Below are positions 26,028 to 35,283 of a stretch of 64,000 nucleotides of DNA, in pieces. Every line of letters begins with the position of its first letter. The first letter of the stretch is position 1. Under the pieces are notes generated by a model, which was given only the letters and a program-made list of their open reading frames with translations, did no database searches and had not been told where the DNA came from. Location of the stretch: contig DUTX01000037.1 in assembly GCA_012841865.1 (NCBI GenBank), positions 1 to 64,000 of the forward strand, read 5' to 3'. Position numbers and translations under genes: made by a program. The DNA comes from Acholeplasmataceae bacterium. Lineage in GTDB: Bacteria > Bacillota_I > Bacilli_A > ML615J-28 > CAG-698.

Positions 26028-27587
26028 ATGAAAAAGAAAATACTTGTTTTTATTTTATTGTTTATGAATTTCGCGATGCTTAAAGTCGGAGCAAATAATT
26101 GGGACTATCTTCCGAAAACCAACAATTATTTCGACCCGGATAATTTTTTTTTGGAAGGAGAATTATATACTTGGAGTTTTAATTGTTTACATCCCTTTCG
26201 GATCAAAGAAAATACCGTTTATTCGTTGGTTTCAAAGAGCGAATCGGATCACTTTTTTAATGGCGTTAACCTCATCTTCTACAATCGCAATCTTGAGGAA
26301 ATTGAGCGCAACCCCCAAATTAGAGCAAGAAAATACCGTGGTTACGGGGTGATGGAAATCAGTTTTACTGCTCCTGTAGGTGCTTATTATTTAAGCCTTG
26401 ATTTCAATTTTGAAATTATGAGCCAACCGCCCAATAACCCTAATGATTTATATGATAATTTTGTCATTTATGAAGGAGCCAACGACTCTTATTTTGATAA
26501 CTACCAAGGAGCGGACTATTTAAATATAGTAATTTCGGAAAATATTTATGGTTTTTATCGAACCAATATCAATAATCCGCTTACGGTAGGAGAGCTAAAA
26601 AATGCTCTTAAGGCAGTCGATTATATTGACGGTGATTTGACAGCAGAGATTGAGGTTATCGAAGATACCTATAGTCTTAATTGCGATAAAATCGGAACTT
26701 ATTATCTCACTTTTGAGGTGATCGATAAAGCTGGAAACAGGTCGGAATTTCAAATTTATCTTGAAATTTTTGATGACACACCGCCTGAAGTCTCCGGAAA
26801 TAATTATTTGGTTACCTCTCCTAATGACCTTCTTAGTTTAGAGGAAATTAAAGGTTTTTTACAGGTGAGCGACAATTATGATTTTGAAATTGAACTCTCA
26901 GTTCTTGAAGATGAATATACGTCTAATTATAGTAAAATCGGAAATTATAAAATTATCTTCTTAGCAACTGACAGTTCCGGAAATGAAACTACTTTTCCTT
27001 TAACTGTCGAAGTGCGGGATTTAGTTGCTCCGGTTATCACGGGACCTGCAAAAATCAGGAAATCCTATCAAGAAACTTTACTTGTTGAAGAAATCTTAAA
27101 ACTTTACAGCGGATTTGATGATCAGGACGGAGAAGTTGCAGTCAGTGTGATGACGGATGATTATAGTGAAAATATGTATGAACTCGGCACTTGGAACATT
27201 AAACTAAAAGCAAGCGATGCCGGGGGAAACGTGAGCACTTATGAAGTAAAAGTTGAGGTTTATGATGGCAGAGGCCCGGTTTTTATTATTTCTAAAAACA
27301 AAATTGAAATCGAATTTTTAGAAGCTGGACCGGATTTGACTTTGCTTTTATATCAATTACAGCAAGAAGAAAACCTTCCTTCCGATCATGTTTTAAAAAT
27401 CATAAAAGACGAATACAGCGAAAATAAAAAAAATCCCGGCACTTACCAGGTAGTTTTAGCGGGAGATAATGAAGTCTATGAACTAAAATTGGAAGTGAAA
27501 CCGGAAGTTTCCTTGGAAACTAGTTTAAATTTCATTGAAAAAGTCTGGAAAAAAATAACCGGTTTCTTTCAAAAGGTTTTCAATTAG
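26028..27587 (+). CDS. Secreted protein with Ig-like (DUF5011-type) repeats
   Basis: 519 residues. Residues 1-23 form a signal peptide (KKK, hydrophobic core, cut near VGA-NN). Residues about 25-160 are a beta-rich N-terminal domain of unknown type. Three to four repeats follow (about 180-255, 256-335, 336-410, 411-485). Each has a D-D or D-G-D acidic turn, Y-S/T-x-N or Y-S-x-N, and a closing G-T/N-Y/W-x-(I/V)-x-L/F strand, resembling DUF5011 cell-surface modules. The last 20 residues are amphipathic ([12 protein letters not shown]). No LPXTG or membrane anchor is seen. Function is unknown; adhesion or carbohydrate contact is a guess. Confidence 0.8.
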   Translation: MKKKILVFILLFMNFAMLKVGANNWDYLPKTNNYFDPDNFFLEGELYTWSFNCLHPFRIKENTVYSLVSKSESDHFFNGVNLIFYNRNLEEIERNPQIRARKYRGYGVMEISFTAPVGAYYLSLDFNFEIMSQPPNNPNDLYDNFVIYEGANDSYFDNYQGADYLNIVISENIYGFYRTNINNPLTVGELKNALKAVDYIDGDLTAEIEVIEDTYSLNCDKIGTYYLTFEVIDKAGNRSEFQIYLEIFDDTPPEVSGNNYLVTSPNDLLSLEEIKGFLQVSDNYDFEIELSVLEDEYTSNYSKIGNYKIIFLATDSSGNETTFPLTVEVRDLVAPVITGPAKIRKSYQETLLVEEILKLYSGFDDQDGEVAVSVMTDDYSENMYELGTWNIKLKASDAGGNVSTYEVKVEVYDGRGPVFIISKNKIEIEFLEAGPDLTLLLYQLQQEENLPSDHVLKIIKDEYSENKKNPGTYQVVLAGDNEVYELKLEVKPEVSLETSLNFIEKVWKKITGFFQKVFN

Positions 27588-27828
27588 GGTAATCATTTTC
27601 AAAAAGTTTTTCAATCCAATTTTTCGGAACGGGCTCGTAACCTCCTTTAAAAAGAGGATTGCAACGTAAGATTCTTCCTGCAGTTAAGAAAAATGCTTTA
27701 AAAAAACCGAATTTTTGAAAGCATTCCAAGCCGTAATTAGAACAACTTGGGTGATAACGACAGCGTTTTTGTTTATCTTTGGTCAGTTGTTGATATTTTA
27801 AAATCATTTTTTCCACAATTTTATTCAT
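27580..27828 (-). CDS. yidD: Membrane protein insertion efficiency factor YidD
   Basis: 82 residues. The conserved block [26 protein letters not shown] (in pieces, residues about 12-37) with its cysteines, then [21 protein letters not shown] (about 48-68), defines the family. YidD assists YidC-dependent membrane protein insertion. It usually neighbours rnpA-yidC, but here stands alone, converging on and overlapping the surface-protein gene by 8 bases. Confidence 0.95.
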   Translation of the reverse strand: MNKIVEKMILKYQQLTKDKQKRCRYHPSCSNYGLECFQKFGFFKAFFLTAGRILRCNPLFKGGYEPVPKNWIEKLFENDYPN

Positions 27829-27921
27829 AAATTTATTATATAATAATCAGTCTTTTTCCGCAATTCTTAAAGACTGATTTTTTCTAAGTATTAAATGTAG
27901 AAAGATGTAAAAAATAGAGAT

Positions 27922-28488
27922 ATGATATATGTCTTGATTTTGCTAATCATAATTTTGATCACGCCGATTCAGGTTGTGATTACCAAAGACGAAACCAGGA
28001 GCGATATTGACTTTTACTTTACAAGAATCTTCAATCTCCGTTTAGATTTTGATGAGTTTATCAAAGCGCTTTTTACCGAAGCTGATACCCCGGAAAAATT
28101 ATCGGTTTCGAAGGTGGTGCGAACTTTTCAAAGTTATCGTCGCTTCAGTCCTTTTATTAGGACAGCGACGCGGATTGTGCCTTTAGAAAAACTGACTTTA
28201 ATAATCAAAACTAAAGGGCAGAGTTTGGAAAGACAAACTTGGAATTTTGTTGTCAGTTGGATTTTGATTGCCTATTTACAGAACCTTGTCCATAGCTATT
28301 TTAAAAGTGTCAAGGATGAGTATTATAATCAAGTTCCGGCAGAAAAATCGGCTCTTTATTTTGAGTTCAGATTTAATTTTCGCTTGGTTTATCTCTTGTT
28401 TTCGTTAATCAAAAATATCAAAAGACTGCCTAAACTAATTAACCCGAAGAAAGGAAGAAAAAAATATGGAACAACACCCGATAGCTGA
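27922..28488 (+). CDS. DUF2953-like membrane protein (YtfI-like)
   Basis: 188 residues: an N-terminal membrane segment (1-18), a basic middle part with a second hydrophobic stretch (NFVVSWILIAYLQNLV, about 111-126), then a charged tail. The sequence itself is weakly diagnostic. The call rests on its position directly before a GerW/YtfJ homologue, the ytfI-ytfJ order known in Bacillus. The ribosome binding site is poor. Confidence 0.55.
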   Translation: MIYVLILLIIILITPIQVVITKDETRSDIDFYFTRIFNLRLDFDEFIKALFTEADTPEKLSVSKVVRTFQSYRRFSPFIRTATRIVPLEKLTLIIKTKGQSLERQTWNFVVSWILIAYLQNLVHSYFKSVKDEYYNQVPAEKSALYFEFRFNFRLVYLLFSLIKNIKRLPKLINPKKGRKKYGTTPDS

Positions 28489-28879
28489 TTTGTTTAAGAT
28501 TTCGCTGGATTGCATTAAAGAAATGATTGATGTCAATACGATTTGCGGGGACGCAATTGTTATCAATGAAGATGTTTCGGTCATTCCGATTTCAAAAGTC
28601 AATTGCGTGTTTGCGACAGGGGGATGCGAACAGAACAATGTAAAAGGAGAAGAAAAACGTTACCCCTTTGGTGGGGCGACCGGAGGAACCCTGACTTTAA
28701 ATCCGATTGCCTTTTTGGTTTGTTCAAAGAATGAGGTGAAAATTCTCCATCTGAATGAACAGGTTCATCTCTATGAGAAAATTATTGACCAAATACCTGC
28801 GACTATTCAAGATATCAAAGCGATCTTTTCCAAATCTCCTCAAGTTTCCAATCTTGAGGTAATCGAAAGAAAAGAATAA
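28466..28879 (+). CDS. GerW/YtfJ-family protein
   Basis: 137 residues. Family hallmarks are IGDAIVINEDVSVIPISKV (here CGDAIVINEDVSVIPISKV, about 31-49), a glycine-rich turn (GGATGGTLTLNPIAFLV, about 70-86) and a terminal helical segment. In Bacillus the homologue helps spore germination by promoting SleB deployment, but related proteins occur in non-spore-formers with unknown roles. AGGAAG precedes the ATG, and the gene overlaps its predecessor by 23 bases. Confidence 0.85.
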   Translation: MEQHPIADLFKISLDCIKEMIDVNTICGDAIVINEDVSVIPISKVNCVFATGGCEQNNVKGEEKRYPFGGATGGTLTLNPIAFLVCSKNEVKILHLNEQVHLYEKIIDQIPATIQDIKAIFSKSPQVSNLEVIERKE

Positions 28880-28882
28880 AAC

Positions 28883-28904
28883 GCCCGCCTCGGGCATTTT
28901 TTTT
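28883..28904 (+). terminator. Intrinsic terminator after the GerW-like gene
   Basis: GCCCG/CGGGC stem with a 3-base loop and an eight-T run. Confidence 0.9.
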
Positions 28905-28923
28905 GGAAATACATCTTGCTCTC

Positions 28924-28952
28924 TTGAATTGTAAGACAATTTGTGGTAAGAT
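28924..28952 (+). promoter_or_regulatory. Promoter of the phosphodiesterase-ytxK-ackA unit
   Basis: TTGAAT (28924-28929), 17 bases, TAAGAT (28947-28952) preceded by TG, 27 bases before the start codon. Confidence 0.65.
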
Positions 28953-28978
28953 ATATTTTAGTTTTATGCAGGTGATTT

Positions 28979-29431
28979 ATGTTTATTGTAGTTACATCGG
29001 ACAGTCACGGCCGAGTTGAAATTTTAAAAAGAATTGCTGCCAGAGAAAAAGGCGCTTATTTATATTTGGATGCGGGAGACAGTGAAAGGGAAGAAAGAGA
29101 ATTGCTTCCTTTTCTTTCGGTAAAGGGGAATCGCGATCATTTAATTCGGAATCGTTATCGGATTGTAAAAGCTGGGGATGTTCGAATTTTTATCTTCCAC
29201 GGTAATGGCAGTCCTTTAAATAAAGAGCATTTAGCTAGTCTTGCCCAGAACAATGACTGTAAGATAATTATTCATGGTCATACCCATGTTCCTTATCATC
29301 TGGAATATGAAGGTATCCATCTACTCTGTCCGGGCTCGGTGGCTTATCCGCGCTCATTAAAAGGCACCACCTATGCGGTTATCAAACTTGGTTCTAAAAT
29401 TGAAGTAGAGTTAAAGAAGGTCAAGTCATGA
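28979..29431 (+). CDS. YfcE/MJ0936-type metallophosphoesterase
   Basis: 150 residues of the calcineurin-like phosphoesterase fold. Metal ligands appear in order: TSDSHG (6-11), DAGD (31-34), GNRD (50-53), FHGNG (73-77) and HGHTHVP (about 100-106). Enzymes of this type hydrolyse phosphodiesters in vitro; the physiological substrate is unknown. It overlaps the next gene by 4 bases. Confidence 0.9.
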   Translation: MFIVVTSDSHGRVEILKRIAAREKGAYLYLDAGDSEREERELLPFLSVKGNRDHLIRNRYRIVKAGDVRIFIFHGNGSPLNKEHLASLAQNNDCKIIIHGHTHVPYHLEYEGIHLLCPGSVAYPRSLKGTTYAVIKLGSKIEVELKKVKS

Positions 29432-30393
29432 ACGAAAAAGTTGAGCTCTTTTTTGATCTTTTTGACGAAGCCGCCCTGCTTCATTATAAGCATTTAGGTT
29501 TAAGGTATTTAGATGCATTATTTAAGGTTGGAGAAGGGGTTTTAACCGGTAATATTGATTCGCGTTTACCCGATGAAGCTGTAGAAAAGTTGGAGACAAT
29601 CTATGGGGATTTTGAAGGGTCCGTTTTCTATAATGAAGAAGTCAGGCTGGCTTTGGAATTGTTGATTGTAAAGGCGTTTAAGGATCAAAATCTTCCCTTA
29701 GATTTGATGACTCCCGATACCATAAATTACTTGTTTTCGAAAATCATCACCACTCTTTTTCCTACAAGAGCAATCAGTATTCTCGATACGGCTCTTGGAA
29801 CCGGAAACATGCTTACTACAATTCACAACAACTTTTTGAATCACTCAACTTTAATTGGAATCGAAAAGGACGAAACTTTAGTTAGGCTTGCACAAATGGG
29901 CGCAAGTTTGCAAGCTAGCGAACTATTGATTTACTGCCAAGATGCTTTACAAACTCTTTACGAAGAGGTAGATATCATCATCGGTGATCTTGATGCTTAT
30001 TATCTCAAAGAAGGTCTCGACTTGGAGGAGCCTTACCTTGAGGGCGTGCGCTATTTTCCTTATCTGGTGATTTTAAAAAGAATTGCTAATCTGAAAGCAG
30101 GCGGTTATTTTATTTATCTGGTGAATAATGATTTTTTCTCACAACCGAAAAGCGAGATTTTCAAAGCCTATCTTGAAAAAGAAGCGATGCTATCGGGATT
30201 GATTGTGCTTCCGAAAACCATTTTTCAGGAAGGTCATCCCGGAAGAAGCATTATCATCGGTAAAAAAACAAGGGGAGTTGTACGGGATATTTCGATATTA
30301 GAAATTCCGAGTTTTGAAAAGGAAAGTCTGAAAAGAAGTTTTGAAAAATTGGAAATAATGATTGAAAATATAGCGGAGGAAAAGAAATGTTAA
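29428..30393 (+). CDS. YtxK-like N6-adenine-type methyltransferase homologue
   Basis: 321 residues. The SAM-binding motif is LDTALGTGNML (about 118-128), as in type I restriction methylases, and IIIGKKTRG near the end fits the fold. The catalytic NPPY-type motif is replaced by GDLDAYY (about 187-193), so DNA methylation activity is doubtful. In Bacillus the homologue ytxK also directly precedes ackA. It overlaps ackA by 7 bases. Confidence 0.8.
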   Translation: MNEKVELFFDLFDEAALLHYKHLGLRYLDALFKVGEGVLTGNIDSRLPDEAVEKLETIYGDFEGSVFYNEEVRLALELLIVKAFKDQNLPLDLMTPDTINYLFSKIITTLFPTRAISILDTALGTGNMLTTIHNNFLNHSTLIGIEKDETLVRLAQMGASLQASELLIYCQDALQTLYEEVDIIIGDLDAYYLKEGLDLEEPYLEGVRYFPYLVILKRIANLKAGGYFIYLVNNDFFSQPKSEIFKAYLEKEAMLSGLIVLPKTIFQEGHPGRSIIIGKKTRGVVRDISILEIPSFEKESLKRSFEKLEIMIENIAEEKKC

Positions 30394-31586
30394 AAATTAT
30401 GGCTGTAAATGCCGGCAGTTCATCACTGAAATTTAAGTTGTTTATGATGCCGGGTGAAGAAGTAATTACGGAAGGAATTGTAGAAAGAATCGGATGGGAT
30501 GATGCTTATTATACGATTGTTGTAAACGGCGATAAGATTAAAGAAGTTTTACCGATAAAAAATCATAGCGTTGCGGTCAGGAGACTGCTTGATGATTTGA
30601 TCTCAAGAGGGATTTTAAGCGATCTTTCCGAAATCAACGGTGTCGGCCACAGAATCGTTCAAGGCGGAAGTTATTTTCCTGATTCTGTTTTAATTGATGA
30701 AGATGTCGTTCAGAAAATTGATGAGCTGGCTGAACTTGCTCCTCTGCACAACCCTGCGCATCTGACGGGCATTAAGGCTTTTCTGGAAGCATTGCCGGAT
30801 GTACCGAATGTTGCTGTCTTTGATACTTCATTTCATCAGACCATGGATGAAGAAACCTACATGTATGCTCTTCCTTACGAATGGTTTACAAAATATAAGA
30901 TTAGAAAATACGGTGCTCACGGTACCAGCCATAAATATGTCGCCATGAAGGCGGCACAAATTGTTGGTCGTCCGCTTGAGGAGCTAAAAATTGTAACTTG
31001 TCATCTTGGCAACGGTGCCTCGATTGCTGCCGTTAAAGGCGGAAAATGCATCGATACTTCAATGGGACTGACGCCGCTTGAAGGTATTCCGATGGGAACA
31101 AGAAGCGGCAATATTGACCCTGCCGTTGTCGGTGTCATCAGTGAAGCGGAAAACTTAACAGCTGCTGAAGTTGTTGATATCTTAAATAAAAAATCAGGCT
31201 ATCTCGGCGTTTCCGGAGTTTCCAATGACTCGCGTGATTTGGAAGCAGGCATGGCCAAAGGAAACAGACGCTGCAAACTTGCGCTTGATATTCAGTCGAA
31301 AAGAATCGCTGATTATATCGGCAGTTATTTTATCCAGCTTGAAGGTATCGACATCATTGTTTTTACCGCAGGAATCGGGGAAAACAGCAGCCGCTGCCGG
31401 CGCGATGTTTTAAATAGATTGAAAGTTTTAGGTGTAGAAGTCGACGAAGAGGCTAATAATAAGCAAAGACAGATTGTCGAGATTACAACTAAAAATTCAA
31501 AAGTGAGAGCTTTCGTAATTCCAACAAACGAGGAATTGATGATTGCTCGCGATACAGTCCGAATTGCTAGGTTATGCGAAAAGTAA
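30387..31586 (+). CDS. ackA: Acetate kinase
   Basis: 399 residues. It interconverts acetyl phosphate plus ADP and acetate plus ATP. Motifs: VNAGSSSLKFKLF (6-18), HNPAHLTGI (about 120-128), VFDTSFHQTM (about 145-154), HGTSHKYV (about 177-184), HLGNGASI (about 206-213) and FTAGIGENS (about 323-331). It could harvest ATP from acetyl-CoA made by OrtAB, given a phosphotransacetylase elsewhere; no pta is in this window. Confidence 0.98.
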   Translation: MLKIMAVNAGSSSLKFKLFMMPGEEVITEGIVERIGWDDAYYTIVVNGDKIKEVLPIKNHSVAVRRLLDDLISRGILSDLSEINGVGHRIVQGGSYFPDSVLIDEDVVQKIDELAELAPLHNPAHLTGIKAFLEALPDVPNVAVFDTSFHQTMDEETYMYALPYEWFTKYKIRKYGAHGTSHKYVAMKAAQIVGRPLEELKIVTCHLGNGASIAAVKGGKCIDTSMGLTPLEGIPMGTRSGNIDPAVVGVISEAENLTAAEVVDILNKKSGYLGVSGVSNDSRDLEAGMAKGNRRCKLALDIQSKRIADYIGSYFIQLEGIDIIVFTAGIGENSSRCRRDVLNRLKVLGVEVDEEANNKQRQIVEITTKNSKVRAFVIPTNEELMIARDTVRIARLCEK

Positions 31587-33385
31587 AAATATATGTAATT
31601 GTTTTAATTTTAAGCTTAATATTTGTAATTAGTGGTTGTTCCAGGAAGGATAGAGGTAGATTCGATGCCTTCATGGAACAACTTTTTCTTGATTTGGTCT
31701 CCTCGCCTTTAGATGCTAATTTTTTGGTAAAGGACGGGGAAGTTTATGGTTTTGAAAATTTGACGGTCGAACCGCTTACTTTTTCTAAAGAAGCCGAGGC
31801 AGAGTATTATCAGAAATTAAGAAGCATCAAAGAAGAACTCGAAAACTTTAACTATCAAAAACTAGATCCCGCTCGAAAGCTTACTTACCGTGTTGTTTTG
31901 GATTATTTGGAACTATCCTTAAGTTTCGAAGATTACTATTATTACAATAAACCGCTTGGAAGTTATCTTGGCTATCAAGCGCAACTGCCGCTTGTCCTTT
32001 CCGAATATCATTTTTATACCAAAAGGGACCTTGAAAATTATTTTGATTACCTGAAGACTACCCAAACTACCTTTGAAAACATTATTGCATACGAAAAAGA
32101 AAAAGCAGCGAATGGTTTTGGAATGAACGACCGCGAAATCGACGGCATCATTAAACAATGCGAAGATTTCCTCGCCGCCGAAGAAAATTATTTAATTACG
32201 ATTTTCAATAAGAAGATTGAAGATTTACCTTTTCTTTCAATTGATGAAAAGAATCTCTATCGGAAAGAAAATCAAAATTTAGTTATGAACAAGTTTCTTC
32301 CTGCTTATTCCTATCTTACGAAGGAACTAAAAAAATTAAAAGGTAAAGCAGTAAATAAACAAGGCCTTGCTCATTTTGAAAAAGGAAAAGATTATTATCA
32401 AATTCTTTTCCGCGATGCAACGGGCTCGAAGATGAAGGTTTCGGAAGCTTATGAGTATTTGGATAATAAATTTAAAGCAGGTTTTAAGAGTTTGCTTGAG
32501 TTATTAAGGAAGGAACCGGATATTTATGACCGCGTTGAAACCTTGGAAGTGTTTTTGAATAAGAGCTATCAGGAGACTTTTAATTTTTATCTAGAAAATT
32601 ACGCAGATGATTTTCCGAAAATCGGGAATGTCCAGGTCCGAATTGAAAACATTCATGCTTCGCTTGAAGAAAACTCTGCGCCTGCGATGTACTTCTTATC
32701 GCCGATTGATGCGGAAGTGACGGAAGTCATCTATGTAAATAAAAACCTTTTTCGAGAACGCCCGACCTATGCGTTTTTCACCTTGGCTCATGAAGGGATT
32801 CCCGGACATTTATTGCAACACAGTATTTTAAAGAATAGTTCGCTTCCGAAAATCAGGAAGTTGATTGGTTATTCCGCCTATTCCGAAGGCTGGGCGACCT
32901 ATGTTGAAACTTATGTCGGAAAATATACCGAAGTTGAGAGCAATTTACTGTTGGCTTATCATCTTAATGATGAGTTATCATATACTTATCTTTGCTTAGC
33001 CGATATTGGAATCAATTATTATGGTTGGTCTTTTCCAAAGTTTAAAGAATTTATCAATCAGCTTTACAATTTTAGCGATAAAGAAGCGGAAGATATTTAT
33101 TATCAGTTAATTGAAGTTGCAACAAATTACTTAGAGTATTATTTTGGCTATTACAAACTTTTAGATTTAAAAGCTAAATTTATGGAAGCTTCTAAAAACT
33201 TGAATTTAAAAAATTCCGATTATGAGTTTCATAAATTTTATTTAGAAACCGGTCCCGCTCCTTTTTATATCTTAGAAGAGGAGCTGGAAATCTATCTGAA
33301 TCAATTCAAACCGAACCGCAAGGTTCGGTTTTTTAACGAAAACTGCCCCCATTCTCCTAATATATCTACGGAGGTAGTATTATGA
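31574..33385 (+). CDS. DUF885-family lipoprotein, putative metallopeptidase
   Basis: 603 residues. An N-terminal lipoprotein signal ends ISGCS, with Cys22 as the lipidation site. The long helical body carries AHEGIPGHLLQH (about 412-423), the HExxxGH-type zinc motif of the DUF885 family, followed by YSEGWATYVE (about 439-448), which supplies the downstream glutamate. It is probably an extracytoplasmic zinc peptidase of unknown substrate. It overlaps ackA by 13 bases. Its last 25 codons cross an intrinsic terminator, so the true C-terminus may be shorter in relatives. Confidence 0.85.
   Translation: MRKVKIYVIVLILSLIFVISGCSRKDRGRFDAFMEQLFLDLVSSPLDANFLVKDGEVYGFENLTVEPLTFSKEAEAEYYQKLRSIKEELENFNYQKLDPARKLTYRVVLDYLELSLSFEDYYYYNKPLGSYLGYQAQLPLVLSEYHFYTKRDLENYFDYLKTTQTTFENIIAYEKEKAANGFGMNDREIDGIIKQCEDFLAAEENYLITIFNKKIEDLPFLSIDEKNLYRKENQNLVMNKFLPAYSYLTKELKKLKGKAVNKQGLAHFEKGKDYYQILFRDATGSKMKVSEAYEYLDNKFKAGFKSLLELLRKEPDIYDRVETLEVFLNKSYQETFNFYLENYADDFPKIGNVQVRIENIHASLEENSAPAMYFLSPIDAEVTEVIYVNKNLFRERPTYAFFTLAHEGIPGHLLQHSILKNSSLPKIRKLIGYSAYSEGWATYVETYVGKYTEVESNLLLAYHLNDELSYTYLCLADIGINYYGWSFPKFKEFINQLYNFSDKEAEDIYYQLIEVATNYLEYYFGYYKLLDLKAKFMEASKNLNLKNSDYEFHKFYLETGPAPFYILEEELEIYLNQFKPNRKVRFFNENCPHSPNISTEVVL
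33309..33334 (+). terminator. Terminator inside the 3' end of the DUF885 gene
   Basis: A 9-bp stem AACCGAACC/GGTTCGGTT closed by a GCAA tetraloop and followed by T4 plus two T in the stem edge. It lies about 50 bases before the stop codon, so it is translated as coding sequence. Confidence 0.8.
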
Positions 33386-35283
33386 AAAGATTTTTATTGT
33401 TTATAATTTTATTTACTTTTCCCGTAGCAGTCTCGGGAAAAATTATCACCACAGAAAATTTGCTTGATGATTCGATTTTGCAGGATGAAGAGTTAATATT
33501 TACCGAAAGCGATGTTTGTTGGGAAGAAGCAGGCGATTATTATGTCGATTATTTTGATCCGAAAATTAAAACTGAAATCCGGAAGGATATTTTTATCAGA
33601 AACACAGAGGATTTAAAAGCAGGGCTCACATTTATAAGACCTACAGCCAATCTAGAAATTCCCGGCTTAAAGGCAAAAGGTTATCTTCCCTATGGTGAAA
33701 AGGGCTTTTTTATCTACGGAGCTATCTATACTGGTTATCTTCCTTACCAAACTTTGGATAGTTATCTATTTTGTTATCTAGCTTATTTTGAAAACGGAGT
33801 TATGCTTTGGGAAGAAATTTTTCATCCGGAACGTTACGGAACTTTCAGCAACGCCTGTTTAACAGAAAACGGAATTGCATTAATCGGTACATATGATAGT
33901 TTGCAACAAGGGAAGAACATTATCGTTTATGAAGTTACTTCCGAAAAACAAATAACTTTTCAAAAAGAAATTCAAGGCGGCAATGATGATTTCGGACTCA
34001 AAATCTTCTACAACCGCAATAACTTCTACCTTGTCGGGCTGACGATGTCCGATGATATTGATTTTAGGTTCTCGGAAGGCCGAGATATTTTTGTTGGTAA
34101 ATTAACGAAAGAAAAAAGTCTTTCTATTTACCCGCTTTTAAGAGAGGGAAGAGACGAACTTCATGACGCTTATTATCAAGACGGAAGATTTTATTTAGTT
34201 TCAGAAAACAATCAAAATGATAAAAAGACTCTGGAATTAATCGTTTTAAATGAAAATAAAGAATTCGTAAACTTTGATTTGACTTATTTTGGAAGCAACA
34301 ACCAATACCTTATAAGTCCTCTTCAAGATAAAATTTTAATTACTTTTTTAAAAAACGCTTGGGAACTGAAGGCCATGGTTTTAGATCAGGACTTAAAGCT
34401 AAAACAGGAACTAAAAATCGATTTTGAAAAACCGCTAACGGACTATTTTCTTTTCCCAGGTTTGGAAACATATCTTGTTTTTGTAAGCGGAAACCAAAGT
34501 AAAACTTTAATGTTTGCTAGATTTAACCCAAACAAAAATTTGGAAGTATTCTTTGAAAAGGAAATGAACCCTTTAGATAAAGTTGTTGGGATAGCTTATA
34601 ATCAGACGAGTGATCTATTCTTATGTTTGGAAGTTGATTCCGGAAAGTTTACAATCTCTGATTTTAAGTATTTTCGGCTTGAAGAAAGCGTGAACGAAAC
34701 TCAAAATTGTACGTTAAAAGCGAGAAATATATACTATAACGGCAAAAGCTTGGATAAAGAATATCTTTCCGATAATATTCCTGAAAACCCCTATGGTAAA
34801 TTTCAAACACTTTATCGCTTTAGCCAAGGAGATTATTGTTTTTATTTAGCAGATGAACATTATTTTTCAGCAAACACCAATATCAGAAGTGGCGAAGTTT
34901 ATGACCTTGGAACCTGCGTCTATTTTAACGGACGCGGATATCTGAATGGAAAAGAGGTCACTTCTGGAATAAAAATTTTAGAAGCGGGACATTATTTATT
35001 AGAAATTAAGGCGGAAGGAGAAGAAAACCAAGCTTATGTTTTTGAAGTTGCCGAGTTAAGCGAAGTGGAAGAAAACCCGGTTAAAAAAGCAAAGCCTGTA
35101 GTAGGGGATTTTTCCGTAAAGATGGTTCCAAAAAGAGATTTGCCTTATGCGGAAGTGAATTTAAAAGAAAATCCGGTTGCTTCCGATTTTTTCTTCCCTT
35201 CACTTTTAATCGGAATATCAATCGGTACATTATCTGGATTTTTGTTTCCGAAATTAAAATTTAGGAGGAAAGAAAATGTTTAA
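33382..35283 (+). CDS. Large surface protein, signal peptide plus C-terminal membrane anchor
   Basis: 633 residues, not assigned to a named family. Residues 1-19 are a signal peptide. Residues about 85-430 show repeating blades of the form G-GNDDFG...FYLVGLTMSDDIDF...RDIFVGKL, resembling beta-propeller or SBBP-type repeats. Residues about 597-621 form a membrane segment followed by a basic tail (KLKFRRKENV), giving an outside-facing protein. GGAGG precedes the ATG. It overlaps the next, similar protein by 8 bases. Confidence 0.7.
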   Translation: MKRFLLFIILFTFPVAVSGKIITTENLLDDSILQDEELIFTESDVCWEEAGDYYVDYFDPKIKTEIRKDIFIRNTEDLKAGLTFIRPTANLEIPGLKAKGYLPYGEKGFFIYGAIYTGYLPYQTLDSYLFCYLAYFENGVMLWEEIFHPERYGTFSNACLTENGIALIGTYDSLQQGKNIIVYEVTSEKQITFQKEIQGGNDDFGLKIFYNRNNFYLVGLTMSDDIDFRFSEGRDIFVGKLTKEKSLSIYPLLREGRDELHDAYYQDGRFYLVSENNQNDKKTLELIVLNENKEFVNFDLTYFGSNNQYLISPLQDKILITFLKNAWELKAMVLDQDLKLKQELKIDFEKPLTDYFLFPGLETYLVFVSGNQSKTLMFARFNPNKNLEVFFEKEMNPLDKVVGIAYNQTSDLFLCLEVDSGKFTISDFKYFRLEESVNETQNCTLKARNIYYNGKSLDKEYLSDNIPENPYGKFQTLYRFSQGDYCFYLADEHYFSANTNIRSGEVYDLGTCVYFNGRGYLNGKEVTSGIKILEAGHYLLEIKAEGEENQAYVFEVAELSEVEENPVKKAKPVVGDFSVKMVPKRDLPYAEVNLKENPVASDFFFPSLLIGISIGTLSGFLFPKLKFRRKENV

